DNA from: Galaxea fascicularis
Taxonomy: Eukaryota > Cnidaria > Anthozoa > Scleractinia > Euphylliidae
NCBI GenBank assembly: GCA_948470475.1
Contig: OX419337.1
Location: 26,031,045-26,095,044, forward strand
Reading direction: 5' to 3'
Length of the DNA: 64,000 nt
The notes below the pieces were generated by a model that did not search any database, was not told where the DNA came from, and saw nothing but the letters and a program-made list of their open reading frames with translations. This document shows positions 10,981 to 26,599 of the stretch, in pieces. The translations under genes and the position numbers were made by a program. Within the stretch, counting starts at the first letter, position 1. Each line of letters begins with the position of its first letter.

Positions 10981-12559
10981 GTTAACAAGACGAGCATTCT
11001 CCACTTGAACTCAGTATATTGCTACAAACTTGTACATTTGTGATCAAGTAACCGGTAAACCGATCACTTCACCAGTAAGGGACATTAGTTATGCTTCATT
11101 TACACTTTATATTGTTTGTTGTCAATTATTTAATCGACTTTAAAACGAAATAAAACCGAGTTCTATGCTCAGTCTTTCTCTTTATTTTTGGTGCTTGAGA
11201 AATCAAAAAAGACACCACTGAAATTATTTCCTACCTGCTGCCTCAATGCGAAGAACAGCAGCATGAAGATGGCCAGGAAACAACTGGAAAGCAACTTCAG
11301 TAGGCTTGAACCCAGCGAGAAAATGCAAAACCTTGAACAGATAACACAAACAATTCTAATTTCATTACTAATCTCGCTTAACGCTCACCATCACACTCCT
11401 CACTTAACTCTCACTGCACATAAGCCATCTCTGGATTCTTGCAGTCTACGGGTCGAATGCATATGTCTTAGAAACCTATTTCATGACCTAGCTGCCACGA
11501 GTCACCCGTATCTCTGTGGTAGAGAATCTAGACTTGTAATTGGAAAGTCGTAGGTTCAACTCCTAAAATATTGGAAGATTTCGTGAGTCATTTAAAGCGG
11601 TTTTTGTTTGAAAACGGAAAGTCATTCGTGTTTGCTTTAGTTTTGCGTTCCTTCCCTTTGAGACTCAACCAATGAGAAGCAAAACCAAAACCAATCGCGA
11701 CTTACATGCGCGCATTTTCTGGCATTTTACGCCGGTCACGCGTAATAAATATTCTGGTTCCCTCATTGCGGTTCGCCTCTGTTGTGATTGGTCAGAGTTT
11801 AATGCTGGCATACTTAGCTTTCTCTTGTTGTCTGTTTGTTTGTTTTTTACTAGCTTTTTTTTTCTTTTTCCTGTTCTCTTGTTTTTGTTGTTTTCATTTT
11901 GTGCTTTGTGTAGTGTGTGTGCGTGTGTGGTACCTGAGCCTTAAATATAATCATTTATTAATAACCTAAGTAAGGCTGCCCTATCTTTTTAGCCATCAAT
12001 GGTTATTATGGGGAGCTTGTACTCTTTCCATTTTTCATGTAATACTTTTTTTATCATGTGAATTAATGTAGGGTACAAATAAAGTCGTTGCTGTTGATGT
12101 AGAGTAATTACTTTATTTTTGCCTAGAAAGGCGCTTTAAAGTAAAATTAAATTACTCATTGTAAACCACGCTTAAAGTTCACCTTCGAACTAACCTTTGA
12201 GATAATTACGCTGGAGTTATTTAAATTATTCAAAGTTCCCCTTTCTTCTATCTTGTCACAATTCCCGCGCTTTAATCGCACTGCCTCAATTATAGTTTCA
12301 ACGCCGAGCGACACCTGGGGAGAGTGACAGAACTACAGAGAGGAGACTGAGGGGACCCCTTATTTTTTTAATCTCTTACCAGGGTACTTTCACCAGGTTC
12401 CACTCGCCGTTACAAACCAATATTCGTGTAGTTCCATCGAAATGTATGAGTCTTGACAATCTCATGACCACAAAACAATAGGGGCTGTCAACAGCCTGGA
12501 ATTAGTTTTACATTGCCATTAACTCGTCTTCGATTACGCCACTCGTAGTGACCCGGTTC

Positions 12560-12792
12560 TGGCGTGCGTTTCTCGAAACTCCCGAAACTTTTCGGAAGCA
12601 TTTCGGGTGCCATAATTTCCTTCGTATCTTAAAAACGAAGACATTTCCAGACATGAAATTTTGCAATAGATTTTCCCTTTCTCATCTTGAAATCATAGTA
12701 AAAGATCAACTTTTTAGAATAAACAGATCACAATTTTACAAATGGCTTTTCGGGCCCGAAAAGTTTTCGGTAGTTTCGAGAAACGGGCCCCT
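12560..12792. mobile_element. Foldback MITE with CGTTTCTCGAAACT ends
   Basis: The left end reads CGTTTCTCGAAACTCCCGA and the right end is the near-complement CGGTAGTTTCGAGAAACG, so about 35 bp pair. The unit 5 homologue at about 55672 lacks the whole block and reads straight from CCCGGATCTGCAAAAC, which shows insertion into unit 2 after the two units split. The exact ends and target duplication are uncertain by a few bases. Confidence 0.75.
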
Positions 12793-15414
12793 GCAAACCA
12801 TTTTGTGTCCTCTTACACCAGCAAGGATTTTCACTTCGAAAGCAGTCTTACGTTTTGTTCTGGAGTAAAATGAACAAAATATTCCCTTAATAATGTCCCA
12901 AAACAACACGCGAATACCGTCTTTTTTTCCTTCTCCGGAACAGTTCCAAAAGAACACACCCTCTTATTAGACCTCATTCTGTGTACTCCCTTATTCCTAT
13001 ATTCATATATTTACTCTCATATTCACAATAGTCTTCAAAGAAAGCGGCCCTGATGACAATGTTTGGATGACTATTTTGAATACCAAACTGAAAGCATGAT
13101 CCGTGGACTGGCCGATATCCCACTAGCACCCAATTATTGCAAACATTGTTTTCACCTGCTTTTTGACCAAGTGAAGTCCAAATGACAGACTCGCATCAAT
13201 TTCAACCCGCAAGACTTATTAAAAAGTTTACCGTATAGTTCACAAAGCAGTTTGTCTTCAGGTGAGAGGCGATTCGGTCACAACTTCAAAGGTAAGCCAC
13301 AAACGTTTTACATTTTTTTCGCGTTCAGTGTCGCCGGATAATTTTGCCTTGAAAGGTTAAACCAACACAAACAACTTCTGATGTTGTTTCTTCCTTCACT
13401 TAACGTAAGGTGCTTGCAAAGGAAAAACACATAGTACAAGATTTTCATACAGTTATTAAATCTTAGTTTTCAGATTGAATTGATATTTCAAAGTCTAGTT
13501 ATCGTTTTTCGACGTTATTTTTCGACAAAAATGTATGCGGTGCACGAGAAAATCGTAGCACAAAGAAAACGTTTGAAACTAAAACTAAGACTGTTAAATC
13601 GCGACCAATTTTATCCTTGTGCAAGCCTTTCCTTTACAGAGAGAATTAAAACTACCTTTCATATGTTTTTTTCTTTACTGCCTTCTATGAAGGTAGAAGC
13701 TCTGATTGAGATATTGGATATTTTTTTATGTTCATGCAATTCAGATCGCTCGACAAATTTATGTTCTTTTAGTATCATCCACATCTCTAACTCTTTTCTC
13801 AATTTGGTTACTACAGACCACCAAGTAATTAGATAACACTAGATTCTCAATATAGAATATATAGACTATGGATCAACACACGTTAGTCGAACAAATTCCA
13901 ACCAGTTTACCGTCCTATATCTTGGCCCGAATGTCTGGAATTCATCGCCTGCATCCATTTTGACCCTCGCTTCTTGTAAGAAACGGGGCTTACGCGATAT
14001 CAGTCAGTGCTAATCCAAGGTTGAAGACACGCTTTTAGTATAATTTTAACCGAGGCTAACTCTTGCTCTAACTCATAAACCCTCGCCTCCTTCTTAGAAC
14101 ATTGATGTCAGTAATAGCTACATCCCATACCACACAGGTCTTAGTCATGCAAGAAACATATCAAGAGGGGCATCTTTGTATTAGCCTTTAGTTTCCTGGG
14201 GTCTTGTCAACACTTGCTATTTTGTTGTTTTATGATGTCCACCCTATTATGCACCCTAGTTGTGCAGCTCAGTGTGTGTGTGTGTGTAGTTTTTTTTTTT
14301 TCCATTTGATTTTGCGGTTATAGCTTACTTTCTTTGGTAATGTAAGTAAGTAGATGTAAGTAATGTATAATTGCGTGTGAATCGAAAAATGGAAATAGTA
14401 TATTGGTAAGAAAAAAATTGAAAAGAAATGGAAACCTGTGAACAGTTTGCGGCTCGAGGTTAGATTACCGGGAATCCTTCTTTCAGCGAAAATGCTGAGA
14501 AATCTATTGTAAGTTGGAAGAAAATGTCATTCTCAGAAGCAGAGTTAATTTCTAACCCGCTGGGCAACATATCCCAGGAAATGAAACTCACAGCAGATAA
14601 AAAACTCGGAGTTGAAACAAACATTTCTGTTGCGCAAAGTGAGGGATTTCCGTGTTAAATTTGATGTCAAAAACGTCCGAATATTTGGACGTTTATGGCA
14701 CGCCTCTGTCAGAAACAATGAAGGTATAACTTTGCAACTGTTGCAAAATGTTAAATCACACACGTCTTGTTCATTCGAGTCAGACAGTTTGCATAGCCAT
14801 CTTAGTATATGAAGTATGCCAGACTGAATATCGGACATTTCACTAAAAAAAAAAACAGGAAACTTGTCACAGTAGTAACTACAATCTGTTAGATGTTATT
14901 AAGAAATTCGACAATGATGTTTATGTTTCGTTTGAGTTAGACAAGATCAGTGGATACAGACCCTTGCTAATGGAGAAAACCACAAATAAAAAATTCATGG
15001 CATAATAAACTAAACTACGTGGCAAGCTTTTCAATTCGAATGCTAGAATTTACGAAAAGGTGGGAGAAACAAATAAAAAGAAAAAAAAGAAAGCGCAATA
15101 TTCAGAGAAACGTGAGCCATTTTAAGTTCAGTTGATCTAATTACGTTCTGAAACGTTTCAGGGTTATTAGCTCTCAAGTAAATGAAAAGTGTTTAAAAAC
15201 TGAAACAAAATTTAACCCTAAGTAGAGACTCAGGATGGCTATTGTAAGGTATAATTCAAAGCAAATTCAACATTTATTCTGCAAATTCCTTATTGACCAC
15301 AGTTCCTGAATGCATTCCAGACTGGATTAAATCCAGGAAAATGTGTTTCATAAAAATTTGGGCAGCCGTAAATTTTCAGGCGGGTGGAAGTGTGTCATGA
15401 GAGTTCGAAACATG

Positions 15415-15505
15415 AGGGAGGGGGGGTGAGGTCACAACAGTGATAGAAGTGAAAATATTATCTGCACTGTATAGAGGGAGGGGGGGTGAGGTCACAATAT
15501 TTTAA
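15415..15505. repeat. Duplicated G-rich GAGGTCACAA phrase
   Basis: GAGGGAGGGGGGTGAGGTCACAA occurs twice, about 65 bases apart, before gene 2. Unit 5 has the same pair at about 58315-58395, the second with a shortened G tract. AGGTCA is also a nuclear-receptor half-site, but no regulatory role can be claimed from sequence alone. Confidence 0.6.
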
Positions 15506-16162
15506 AGATGTTTTGTACGCACTTATAAAGTTTGGTAGGATAGTCTAGCTTTCATATGAACAATTAATCTCGCAATCGGGGATCAGTTGATTAGGAAACC
15601 GTGCGAAATTACAAAAGAAAGAAAGAAAAAGGAAGGGAGGAAGTAAAAGAAGAAAGAAAAACAGAAGTAAGGAGGAAAGAACGAAATAAAATAGTAAAAC
15701 TTGTAACAAGCGAAAAAAATAACACTTAAAAAACACATTACACCTGTGAATTTCCAAAGCCGTTTCCAGATAGATTTGATGGATTCTGAGGCGAGGCAAG
15801 GATATGTCCGTAAGATACACACGGTTTAAGATTGCGCAGAACTTTGCGTTACGCGCTACTGGCGAACCGATTGGGGTAGGCTCTACGTATGAATTCTTTA
15901 AGCCCTGTCTATAACGGTCTTAATTTTCGAGATTCTTTGGTTGAAAAAGGGTATTTTTGGTTGAAAAAATTCTCCCAAAAAGATCAGTTTAAAAAATGAC
16001 ATCCAATCCAAACATTTTGGAAAACAAATAAGTGAGAGTTTAAAACGGAAGTCAGGTCGTAAACGATGACGTCATAACCCCGATTGAGCGGCTGTCGTAA
16101 AACCAAAACCAAAGTAAGTTTAAAATCTGACCAATCATAACAGACGCAAACGGAACAATAAG

Positions 16163-16270
16163 CCAATCAGAATACGAAGTAATTCCACGCAGCCGATGCC
16201 AAGTCACGACTGGCGTTGGTTATGCTTCTCATTGGTTGAAAAAGTGGCGGAAGTTTTACTGGCCAATATA
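16163..16270 (+). promoter_or_regulatory. Paired CCAAT motifs upstream of gene 2
   Basis: CCAATCAG lies at 16163-16170 and GCCAATATATTG from about 16262, some 250 and 150 bases before the ATG. The same arrangement occurs in unit 5. Promoter function is inferred from conservation and position only. Confidence 0.35.
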
Positions 16271-16416
16271 TTGAGTGAAGTAAAGAAAAACTAAAACAAA
16301 CACAAATTAATTTCGATAATAGATCTGATGAAGTGTGGTATAATTGTTCTTAGAAACAGTTTTGAATCATTTTTGTTATTGCCTACAGACTTTCTCTTAC
16401 AGACGAGAACTATAAA

Positions 16417-20282
<3,866 letters not shown>

Positions 20283-20423
20283 ATTGGTTAAACCAGGGCC
20301 GGTACAGGCGATTCAGGCAGCGTCCTCGTGGAACGCTTTTAAATTAATTGAAATTTATTTTAATTTTAATTAATTTGGAAGCATGTTAAGGCATGACCCA
20401 TTCTTTATCTTAGTGTCAGGGCC
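20283..20423. other. Short 3' flank of gene 2
   Basis: It is shared with 63555-63701 of unit 5 and includes an AT-rich TTAATTGAAATTTA stretch. No feature beyond 3' flank was seen. Confidence 0.5.
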
Positions 20424-20726
20424 TAGCTAAACTAGAAAACATTGTTGCGGACGGAAATATTTCCCAGAGTTTAGCCGCCCGGGAAACATTTGAAAATGAC
20501 CTCTGAGGGGTCGAAACGTCGTGACTTTTTATCGTTAGTTTTTATTACAAAATCTATATCAAAAAGACTTCTGCTTAAAAAAAAATTGTGTTTCGGAAAC
20601 AAAAAATGTTTCTGACTTTTGTCAAAAACATGCATTTTTGCTTCCCGAACACAAATTTTGTTTCTGCAACATACGTTTCCCAGTTTAGCCACCTGAGCGG
20701 CAACAGCAATGTTTCCTAGTTTAAGC
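20424..20726. mobile_element. Foldback repeat built of AAACATTGTTGC / GTTTAGC words
   Basis: The left end (AGCTAAACTAGAAAACATTG) and right end (CAATGTTTCCTAGTTTAAGC) are inverted. The inside repeats GGGAAACAT and GTTTCTGCAACA words on both strands. Unit 5 has it at 63702-63923. The unit 2 copy carries about 90 extra bases (about 20490-20580) including CCTCTGAGGGGTCGAAACG, a probable nested insertion or retained segment. Confidence 0.65.
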
Positions 20727-21823
20727 ACTCTTTATAGGTAATGTAAATACACAAACCACAGGCCGCTAACCATTCTCTCGATGTCGTCTGGGTATAACCC
20801 GGGGTGGAGTCAGTGTACGATCCATAAAGATGATGATCGGAAAAGAAGCCAACGGTTTTGGATATTGCGAAAAACGTCACTGATTCCACGCCACAGTAGG
20901 GATACGCTACGCTTCCGCCAATCGTAAATCATCGATCAATTTCGTCCGCAGTTTTCTCCGCATTACCACTCGTGAGCTTTCCGTGGGCTCTTCTTTGTCA
21001 AATGAAAGACAACGAACCAAACACGATCATCTATTTACTGTTTCATTTTTATAACTGACCTTATTGAAGCACTCGGGATGAATACTACCCACTAGTGTTT
21101 AATATGAGGCTAAATATACAGCGGAAATATGCAGTGGAATTAAAAGACCTGTGTAACCCACATAAATTTCACCTTGACAGTATATCTTTTACCCCCAGGG
21201 GTGTTCAATATGTAATCTTTGCTTGAAATGTAAATACATTGTTAAAGAAGTGATGGGAATATAGAAATTCATCAATTAGGGGATTTGTTTAGTCAGAAAG
21301 GCCAAAAGGTTCTTAACACCAATCATTATGCAACTTCTTCTGACAACAAAGATGTAAAGTTGATCATAATGATCTACACATATTATGCTGTTAAAACATC
21401 AACAGGTGATGAGGACATAAGGGCTATCAAGACAAGTCTTGACTTCAGCCTTTTTGTTACAACTTGGACATTGCACGATAATCAATAAACCTGGAAATTC
21501 GTCAGTTATTATTTACGCATCATTTACACTTTTTTGTGATTTATTGTCAATTATTTAATCGACTTAAAATAAAATAAATCGAGTCTAACACTCATCCTCT
21601 CTCTTTCTTTCTGGCGTATTGTTCCTAGTCGCCTGTGCTACTAAGAGGCAGACTGTGCACAAATGATCCTCGAAACCACACTTTATATAGACACCTTTAA
21701 AGTGGGTGCGTATTATGACTGGACTAAACCGTTCAATCTTTCTCCCTTGTTGTTTATCATCATACATTGTTTCGAAATTTGAAATTAAATGTGACTCTCC
21801 TCGATCTCGAACATTATTTTTAC
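20727..21823. other. Spacer after unit 2, no gene recognised
   Basis: Up to about 21060 the sequence is unique in the window. From 21060 to 21560 it resembles the 3' spacers of the other units (for example 10430-11150), so it is the tail of unit 2. No conserved frame or RNA gene was found. Confidence 0.5.
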
Positions 21824-21965
21824 CGAACGAAATAACGCCGAGTGTACGAAAGACAGTCTTCTTGGGTCTCCGTCTGGAACATACTATTTTGCCGAACGAA
21901 GTAACGCCGAGTGTAGGGAAAATAATCTTCATGAGTCTCCGTGTGGAACAAGTTTTCAACCGAGG
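21824..21965. repeat. 69-bp direct repeat, open on both strands
   Basis: CCGAACGAAATAACGCCGAG at 21824 recurs as CCGAACGAAGTAACGCCGAG at about 21893, and the following CTCCGTCTGGAACA / CTCCGTGTGGAACA phrase repeats too. The period is 69 bases (23 codons), so ORFs on both strands (21706-22020 plus, 21585-21968 minus) read through it as 23-residue repeats. Whether either is expressed is unknown. Confidence 0.65.
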
Positions 21966-22893
21966 CAAGGAAACAAGGAAGGAAATGTTACAGGTTTTGC
22001 AACTAGTTTATGCACGCTAAGGAATTGCTAGTCTCGCAGGTAGAAAAAAAGAAACAACCAACTTTAATTACCAAAGACCCTTTAATTCGCTATTAAAATA
22101 ATCTCCCCATAAAACTGTATTTTCCTATTACTAACTGAGTTAGTTGATCAGTCTTGATCAGTCCATTGCTTTGAAAGGGATGCCTCAAAAACTGTGAAGA
22201 CAGGTTGGATGTAAATTAACTCAGCTCGACAACCAGGCCGATGGGTGCCCATGACTTCTTGTACGCCACTTCTCAGAACTGATGCTAAAAATGTCTTGTA
22301 TCATTCTTACGGGAGAAGTGATATTTGAACTCCAGCGTTGCCTGTTAGCTGTCGCTTGTCGACCGATTGTTTAAATAATTAAGACAGAACTCTTCAGGCT
22401 GTGTGATAACTCACATATCAGCTCTAGAAAAATACCTCTTTGAACCTTGCTGTGTCTGTATATTCTTCCCTTCGGAAAAATTTATCAAAGCGAAGCAATA
22501 TTGATGGCTCTGATGGTACCATGTCACTGAAAAATTACGTCATCAGTAAATGCGCCCGCGAGTCTGAATTCATCATTGGTCAGCACACAATACATTCTTT
22601 GCGGACAGAGACGCGACGAGGGGCGGGGACGGGGTATTGTTGTTCTCAAGATGTACTCTCGACCGGTACGGGGTGGGAAGTCCTGCGCTGGAGCAGCTGG
22701 TAGACGCTGCTGAGAAGTAAAGACAGAAAATTCTTCAGCTTACGGAGATTGCGCAGAAGGAGAAGAATAAAGAGGTCGGATAGAGGTGGTGATGGTAGTA
22801 GTGGAATTAGTGCTTTTTCTTTGATGTAATCAAATTCTAAACCTTAAACTAAGGGCATCACAAAGCTCCTCTTTCGTTATTTTCGATAAACAC
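21966..22893. other. Spacer, nothing recognised
   Basis: Mixed-composition sequence with no homologue among the units that I can see. A G-rich stretch near 22615-22690 is open for 87 codons from 22440, but the reading resembles no protein family known to me. Confidence 0.4.
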
Positions 22894-23170
22894 ACGTTCA
22901 CACGTCGAACGCAAACGCAAGGAAGGTAGGATACGCAAGCGCAGTCGAAGTCTTTTCCAAGATGACGAATGAGGCTGACGTATTTACCTTGCGTTTGGAT
23001 TCGCGTTTGCGTTACCCCGGTTCACACGTATGAAATGCAAACGCAGGCCAAACGCAAATGCAAGAAAATTATTTTTTTCCATTTCTTGCGTCGGCGTTTG
23101 CGTCACGGTAGTTCACACGTGTATTTACTTGCGTTTGTATTCCATTTGCGTCGCACGTGTGAACCAGGCT
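22894..23170. mobile_element. Foldback element of CACGTG and GCAAACGCAA words, copy 1
   Basis: Repeats of TTCACACGTG and of GCAAACGCAAATGCAAG in one orientation near the left end, and their complements (CTTGCGTTTGCGT) near the right, form a long imperfect hairpin. The right boundary reads CACGTGTGAACCAGGCT. A second copy is at 42427-42708. The internal marker CAAGCGCAGTCGAAGTCTTT is shared. Confidence 0.75.
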
Positions 23171-23172
23171 GT

Positions 23173-23292
23173 AGTGGTAGAGGAAGAGGAGAAGGTAGTG
23201 GTAGTAGTAGTGTTACTGGCAGTAGTAATAAGAGGTGTTCTATCAGTTATTGTGGTAGTGGCAGTAGTAGCGGCAGTAGTAGTCGTAAAAGT
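23173..23292. repeat. GTA/GTG trinucleotide-rich tract
   Basis: An imperfect run of GTAGTGGTAGTAGTAGT-like triplets directly follows the foldback element. It is open in two frames (poly-Val and poly-Ser type), which reflects the triplet composition rather than coding. Confidence 0.8.
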
Positions 23293-24602
23293 GATGGTGT
23301 TGGTACTAAAGCAATATTATTGAGATTATGCGCAGTAAATGTCCAATATACAAGAGAACGCACACTACATTTGACATACCGGTTGATTTGGAGATGATAC
23401 TTCCTCACTGGCAAACTGCATTCTTGCGCTCTAAGAAATAAAAGGGTGTCATAAAGACGGGCCACAGGTGAACACTGCTCAATGTGGTAAACATGCGCCA
23501 GAGCTTTTACAGCATAATAAACAGCACCACAGGAAAGTACTTCTCAGTAGCTTCAGTAGCGTCTCGAGGGACGTCTAAAATGCCATAAAAATCCCTCCTG
23601 AAAAAGCACAAATGGGAAAAAAATCATTTAAACTTCGAGTTCAAAAACAGAATAACAGCACAGAAGAGTCACTCTCTCGTACCCAGCTAAAATTTGTAGG
23701 CAGCATGACAAAACCAGAGCAGAAACGAAGTACACGTGGAGCTCCACCATTTTTGCCGGCGACTTGTCACCGTGTTGGCTACGGGGTTACCAAAGAATCA
23801 TGGGATGAACAGTGAGGATATCCCAGCAACTATTGCAAACGTTGACGGGAAAAATACCTCGGGAAAAAAATGAGTTGTTCGAGTCAGATCCAGTGTTCCA
23901 TAAATTATCCAAACCCGTGTGGAGTTGTAGGGAAACTTAAGAGGAATCTTGAGTTTTTGCTGGTTACAGTCAACCCTCTCTGGTACCTCTATAAGATGGA
24001 CTCTTGATGTAGGCCCCTGCCGTTATTTACTGTAACTAACCACTCTATAAGACGGCGAACAACAGACACTTTGAAAACTTCAACGGACACTTGAGAAGTC
24101 ATTCTTTCTTGGTGAAAAATACTTCAAAAAGGAAATGTAGGTGCTCTTGGACCTGCTGATGACTAAGGAAATTTGCTTTATCAACGCTGAAAGATGAAAT
24201 TTTCGCACTGACATTTAGTAAAGTTAGTCAGCGCCTTGAGAATTCCAAACAGTTACATTGATAGTCACGGTTTGCAGAAGCCCTCAAATTTGCTTCAACA
24301 AGTGAATACGTTTTCCATCATTGTAATCCTGTTCCAGTTTGTGAGGTGTACAAGGTCAAGTTTTCAGACTTTAACAAGCCAGTACGTTTTTTCTATTGCT
24401 GCTTTATCAGGACACGTATCAGCGTAAAAATGTCCTACACACTTTTCAGTGGCAGTAAACGAGTCCACTTTTTCTCATTATTTTTGTTCCACTTTATAGG
24501 TTTTGTCTTTAAAAAGAGTTAAAACAAATATGTCTTCATTGCGCACAAATGACCTTTCCTGGGAGGGTTTTTCTTGGGGAGGAGGGTTTTTCTTGGGGAG
24601 CA

Positions 24603-24786
24603 GGGTTGGCGCAGTGGTGAGAGCGCTCGCCTTCCACCAATGTGTTCTGGGTTCGATTCCCGGACTCGGTGCCATAAGTGGGCTGAGTTTGTTGGTTCTC
24701 TACTCTGCTCCGAGAGGTTTTTCTCCCGGTACTCTGGTTTTCCCCTCTCCTCAATAAAAAACCAACATTTGATTTGATTTGATTTA
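24603..24786 (+). mobile_element. tRNA-derived SINE
   Basis: The head contains a box A-like TGGCGCAGTGGTGAGAGC and a box B GGTTCGATTCC about 45 bases later, the internal promoter of RNA polymerase III. A tRNA-unrelated body with CCGAGAGGTTTTTCTCC follows, then a TTTGATTTGATTTGATT tail. The structure is that of a full tRNA SINE of about 185 bp. Confidence 0.85.
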
Positions 24787-24846
24787 CAGTCTCCCCAATT
24801 AGTAGAGCACTCGTGTTCAGCTAGAACGATTTGAGACTTAAATAAA

Positions 24847-24847
<1 letters not shown>

Positions 24848-24880
<33 letters not shown>

Positions 24881-24973
24881 GAAGACTAGAATTTTTTCCA
24901 GTAGTTTTTACATTTTTGAACAGTATTTATTCTTGTTTAAATAATAATAATAATAATCATAATCATAATCATA

Positions 24974-25018
<45 letters not shown>

Positions 25019-25190
25019 TAATAAGTCGATTGCAAAGACACAACGATTTTTAAACATATCAATATTAAGGGTTTGCTGTTCAGTTACATCATGAATAAAG
25101 GTTTGTTGTTGTTTGTTGTTAATTCTTTAAAAAAACAAAGAGAAAAAATCTTATAAAAAAATATATTATTATTATTATTATTATTATTAC
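24848..25190. repeat. (TTA/ATA)n microsatellite cluster
   Basis: There are three triplet runs: TTA repeats at about 24850-24880, ATA turning into TTA repeats at about 24943-25018, and ATT repeats at about 25167-25190. The middle one can fold back on itself, because ATA and TTA arms face each other. Confidence 0.9.
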
Positions 25191-25431
25191 TGACTCAGGT
25201 CAGTTAGCCGTCAACGCGACTCTCTATAAGCCGGACATCTCTCAAGACGGACAATTGGGGTCGGTCCCAACAGTGTTCGCCTTAGAGAGAGTTGACTGTA
25301 TTGCCTATGAGATATGGAAAGACAGTCGCACTGACCAAGTCATCTAATCTGAGAAGTTATCTAAGCATTTTCAGAGGAACATCAGAGCGTGATTACCTCA
25401 CAAACTAAGAATAAATGTAACTGAGTAATAC

Positions 25432-25557
25432 ATATGAAAGAAATCATATATGAACTGCGGATATGAAATCAAATGAAGAATGATCGTCGCAATTGTGATC
25501 GCAATTTTTACAATTGCGTAAAGAAGCCTGAAAACAATTCAGGACTTCAACGGGGCT
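25432..25557 (-). mobile_element. Truncated copy of the tRNA-headed SINE found at 33658-34075
   Basis: The stretch ATATGAACTGCGGATATGAA... AAGAAGCCTGAAAACAATTC followed by GGACTTCAACGGGG matches the body and the first tRNA bases of the SINE copies near 33.7 kb. The tRNA head breaks off after the acceptor and part of the T stem. Confidence 0.65.
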
Positions 25558-25819
25558 GTTGCAAGGTTTTGAATAATTGATGTCATGCTGGGTGACAGTT
25601 AAGATAATCGCGCCATGAGGGCTGCTGTTAGGCAGCTGCCGTTGACTCCTTCGCTCTCGGAGGGACCTTAATGAATGCACACGCTGAACGTTAAGAGTAG
25701 GGAACGTAGTTCCCAATGCTGTGATTAAACCTGCTATAAATCCATGGGTTACTTGGTGAAGTCGGTGAAGGCTGTCATTAGCTTATGTGTAGCCATACCC
25801 ACCACACACAGAATACTCT

Positions 25820-26411
25820 GACAGAGGTGACCTGGGACCAGCGCGCAGAATAGTCTGGGCCGAGCGTATGAACCTAACCTGTGTTAACCGCAGTGAAACG
25901 AAAGAAAAGAAGAAAAGTCCGGTAAAGATGGTTTCTTGTGAGTATGTTAGGTTACTAAGTCATTTTACGAGATACAAGAACGTTTGAGATACCATTAGGT
26001 TAATTGGTTTTGTAGAAGTCTCGCGTTAAAGCAGAAGACAATGACACTTTCTTCATTGTCATCAAAGTCATCAAAGAATCCCTATACAGTGGTCAATTTA
26101 CATTATCAACTCCGTTAATAAAACCAAAATTTTTTATTCCTCATCATATGTCCATTAGTGTCGCTAGACGGAACACGTACGATTTTCAAGCACATGCTCC
26201 GAATTCCCGAGTACACCGTATCCTATCCATTCTATTTATTCTGCTACTAGTATTGGAAGAAGAATCATGCCTAAACACTGTCATTTTCCTACTCCGGACA
26301 CAGGCTTCGGCTTATTCTGAGTATTTTATCTCTTATTCCTAAACTTCAAATGGTATATTCACAATACTCTTCCAAGAAAGCTTTCGTAATGACAATGTTT
26401 GGATGACTTAT
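25820..26411. other. Relict unit, left part
   Basis: GGGCCGAGCGTATGAACCTA and the following 500 bases align with 34490-34960 of unit 3. The last 70 bases (ACAATGTTTGGATGACT) align with 13060-13075 of unit 2. This is the 5' spacer of a sixth array unit. The BEL/Pao element is inserted at its right edge after the CTTAT target site (26407-26411). Confidence 0.75.
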
Positions 26412-26554
26412 TGGAGCGGCCACTTCCGGTCCCAGCCTCGCTCCAGGTTTTGTTTAAATTTCCCATGAGCGCGCGCGCGAGTGGGGGCACGAGGTCAAGC
26501 AAAATAAAACATGTCTGCGTTGTGTTTAAAAATTATGTTTATTTGGTCTATCCA
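26412..26554 (+). repeat. 5' LTR of BEL/Pao element
   Basis: It begins TGGAGCGGCC and ends TCTATCCA, with TG...CA ends. It contains an alternating CG run (GCGCGCGCGAG) and an AATAAA-like signal in AAAATAAAAC. It differs from the 3' LTR at one position near base 20. Confidence 0.95.
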
Positions 26555-26558
26555 AAAT

Positions 26559-26575
26559 TGGTCCTTTCGAGCCGG
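26559..26575 (+). other. Primer-binding site, tRNA-Tyr-like
   Basis: TGGTCCTTTCGAGCCGG starts four bases after the 5' LTR. Its complement ends in GGACCA and resembles the 3' end of animal tRNA-Tyr, with one extra base relative to the form I know. The tRNA identity is therefore probable, not certain. Confidence 0.65.
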
Positions 26576-26599
26576 ATACAAGAAACCAGCCGCCTGAGG

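Larger units (their letters stand above)
10981..16416. other. Unit 2 5' spacer, AT-rich
   Basis: The stretch begins with the unit boundary sequence seen at 1 and 54051 and matches 54051-59274 of unit 5 closely throughout. It contains a foldback element (12560-12792) absent from unit 5, a short GT run near 14272, a purine-rich tract (15610-15680) and the AGGTCA repeat pair (15415-15505). No conserved coding frame was found; ORFs at 13480 and 14612 are broken or shifted in unit 5. Confidence 0.65.
23967..25298. mobile_element. pogo/Tigger-like element remnant with nested SINE
   Basis: The left end CAGTCAACCCTCTC at 23967 and right end GAGAGAGTTGACTG ending 25298 are inverted, each next to TA (23965-23966 and 25299-25300). 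Both ends also share CTCTATAAG and GACGG words in inverted order. TA target sites and this terminus style fit the pogo/Tigger group of Tc1/mariner. No transposase frame remains, and the interior holds a SINE and TTA microsatellites. Confidence 0.7.

Noticed and set aside
11672..11969. Hydrophobic ORFs in the unit 2 spacer resembling membrane segments
   Set aside because: They arise from a T-rich tract, and the unit 5 counterpart near 54900 is frameshifted.
22969..23397. Long ORFs rich in Ser/Gly or Val over the foldback element and GTA tract
   Set aside because: They follow triplet composition in more than one frame and include transposon sequence. No domain was recognised.
24503..24777. Overlapping ORFs on both strands at the SINE
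   Set aside because: They are translations of the tRNA-derived SINE (box A, box B, TTGATT tail), not genes.
26399..26599. Extending the gag start upstream to 26399
   Set aside because: That would begin translation in host DNA outside the LTR. The open frame there is accidental, and the first ATG after the LTR is at 26600.
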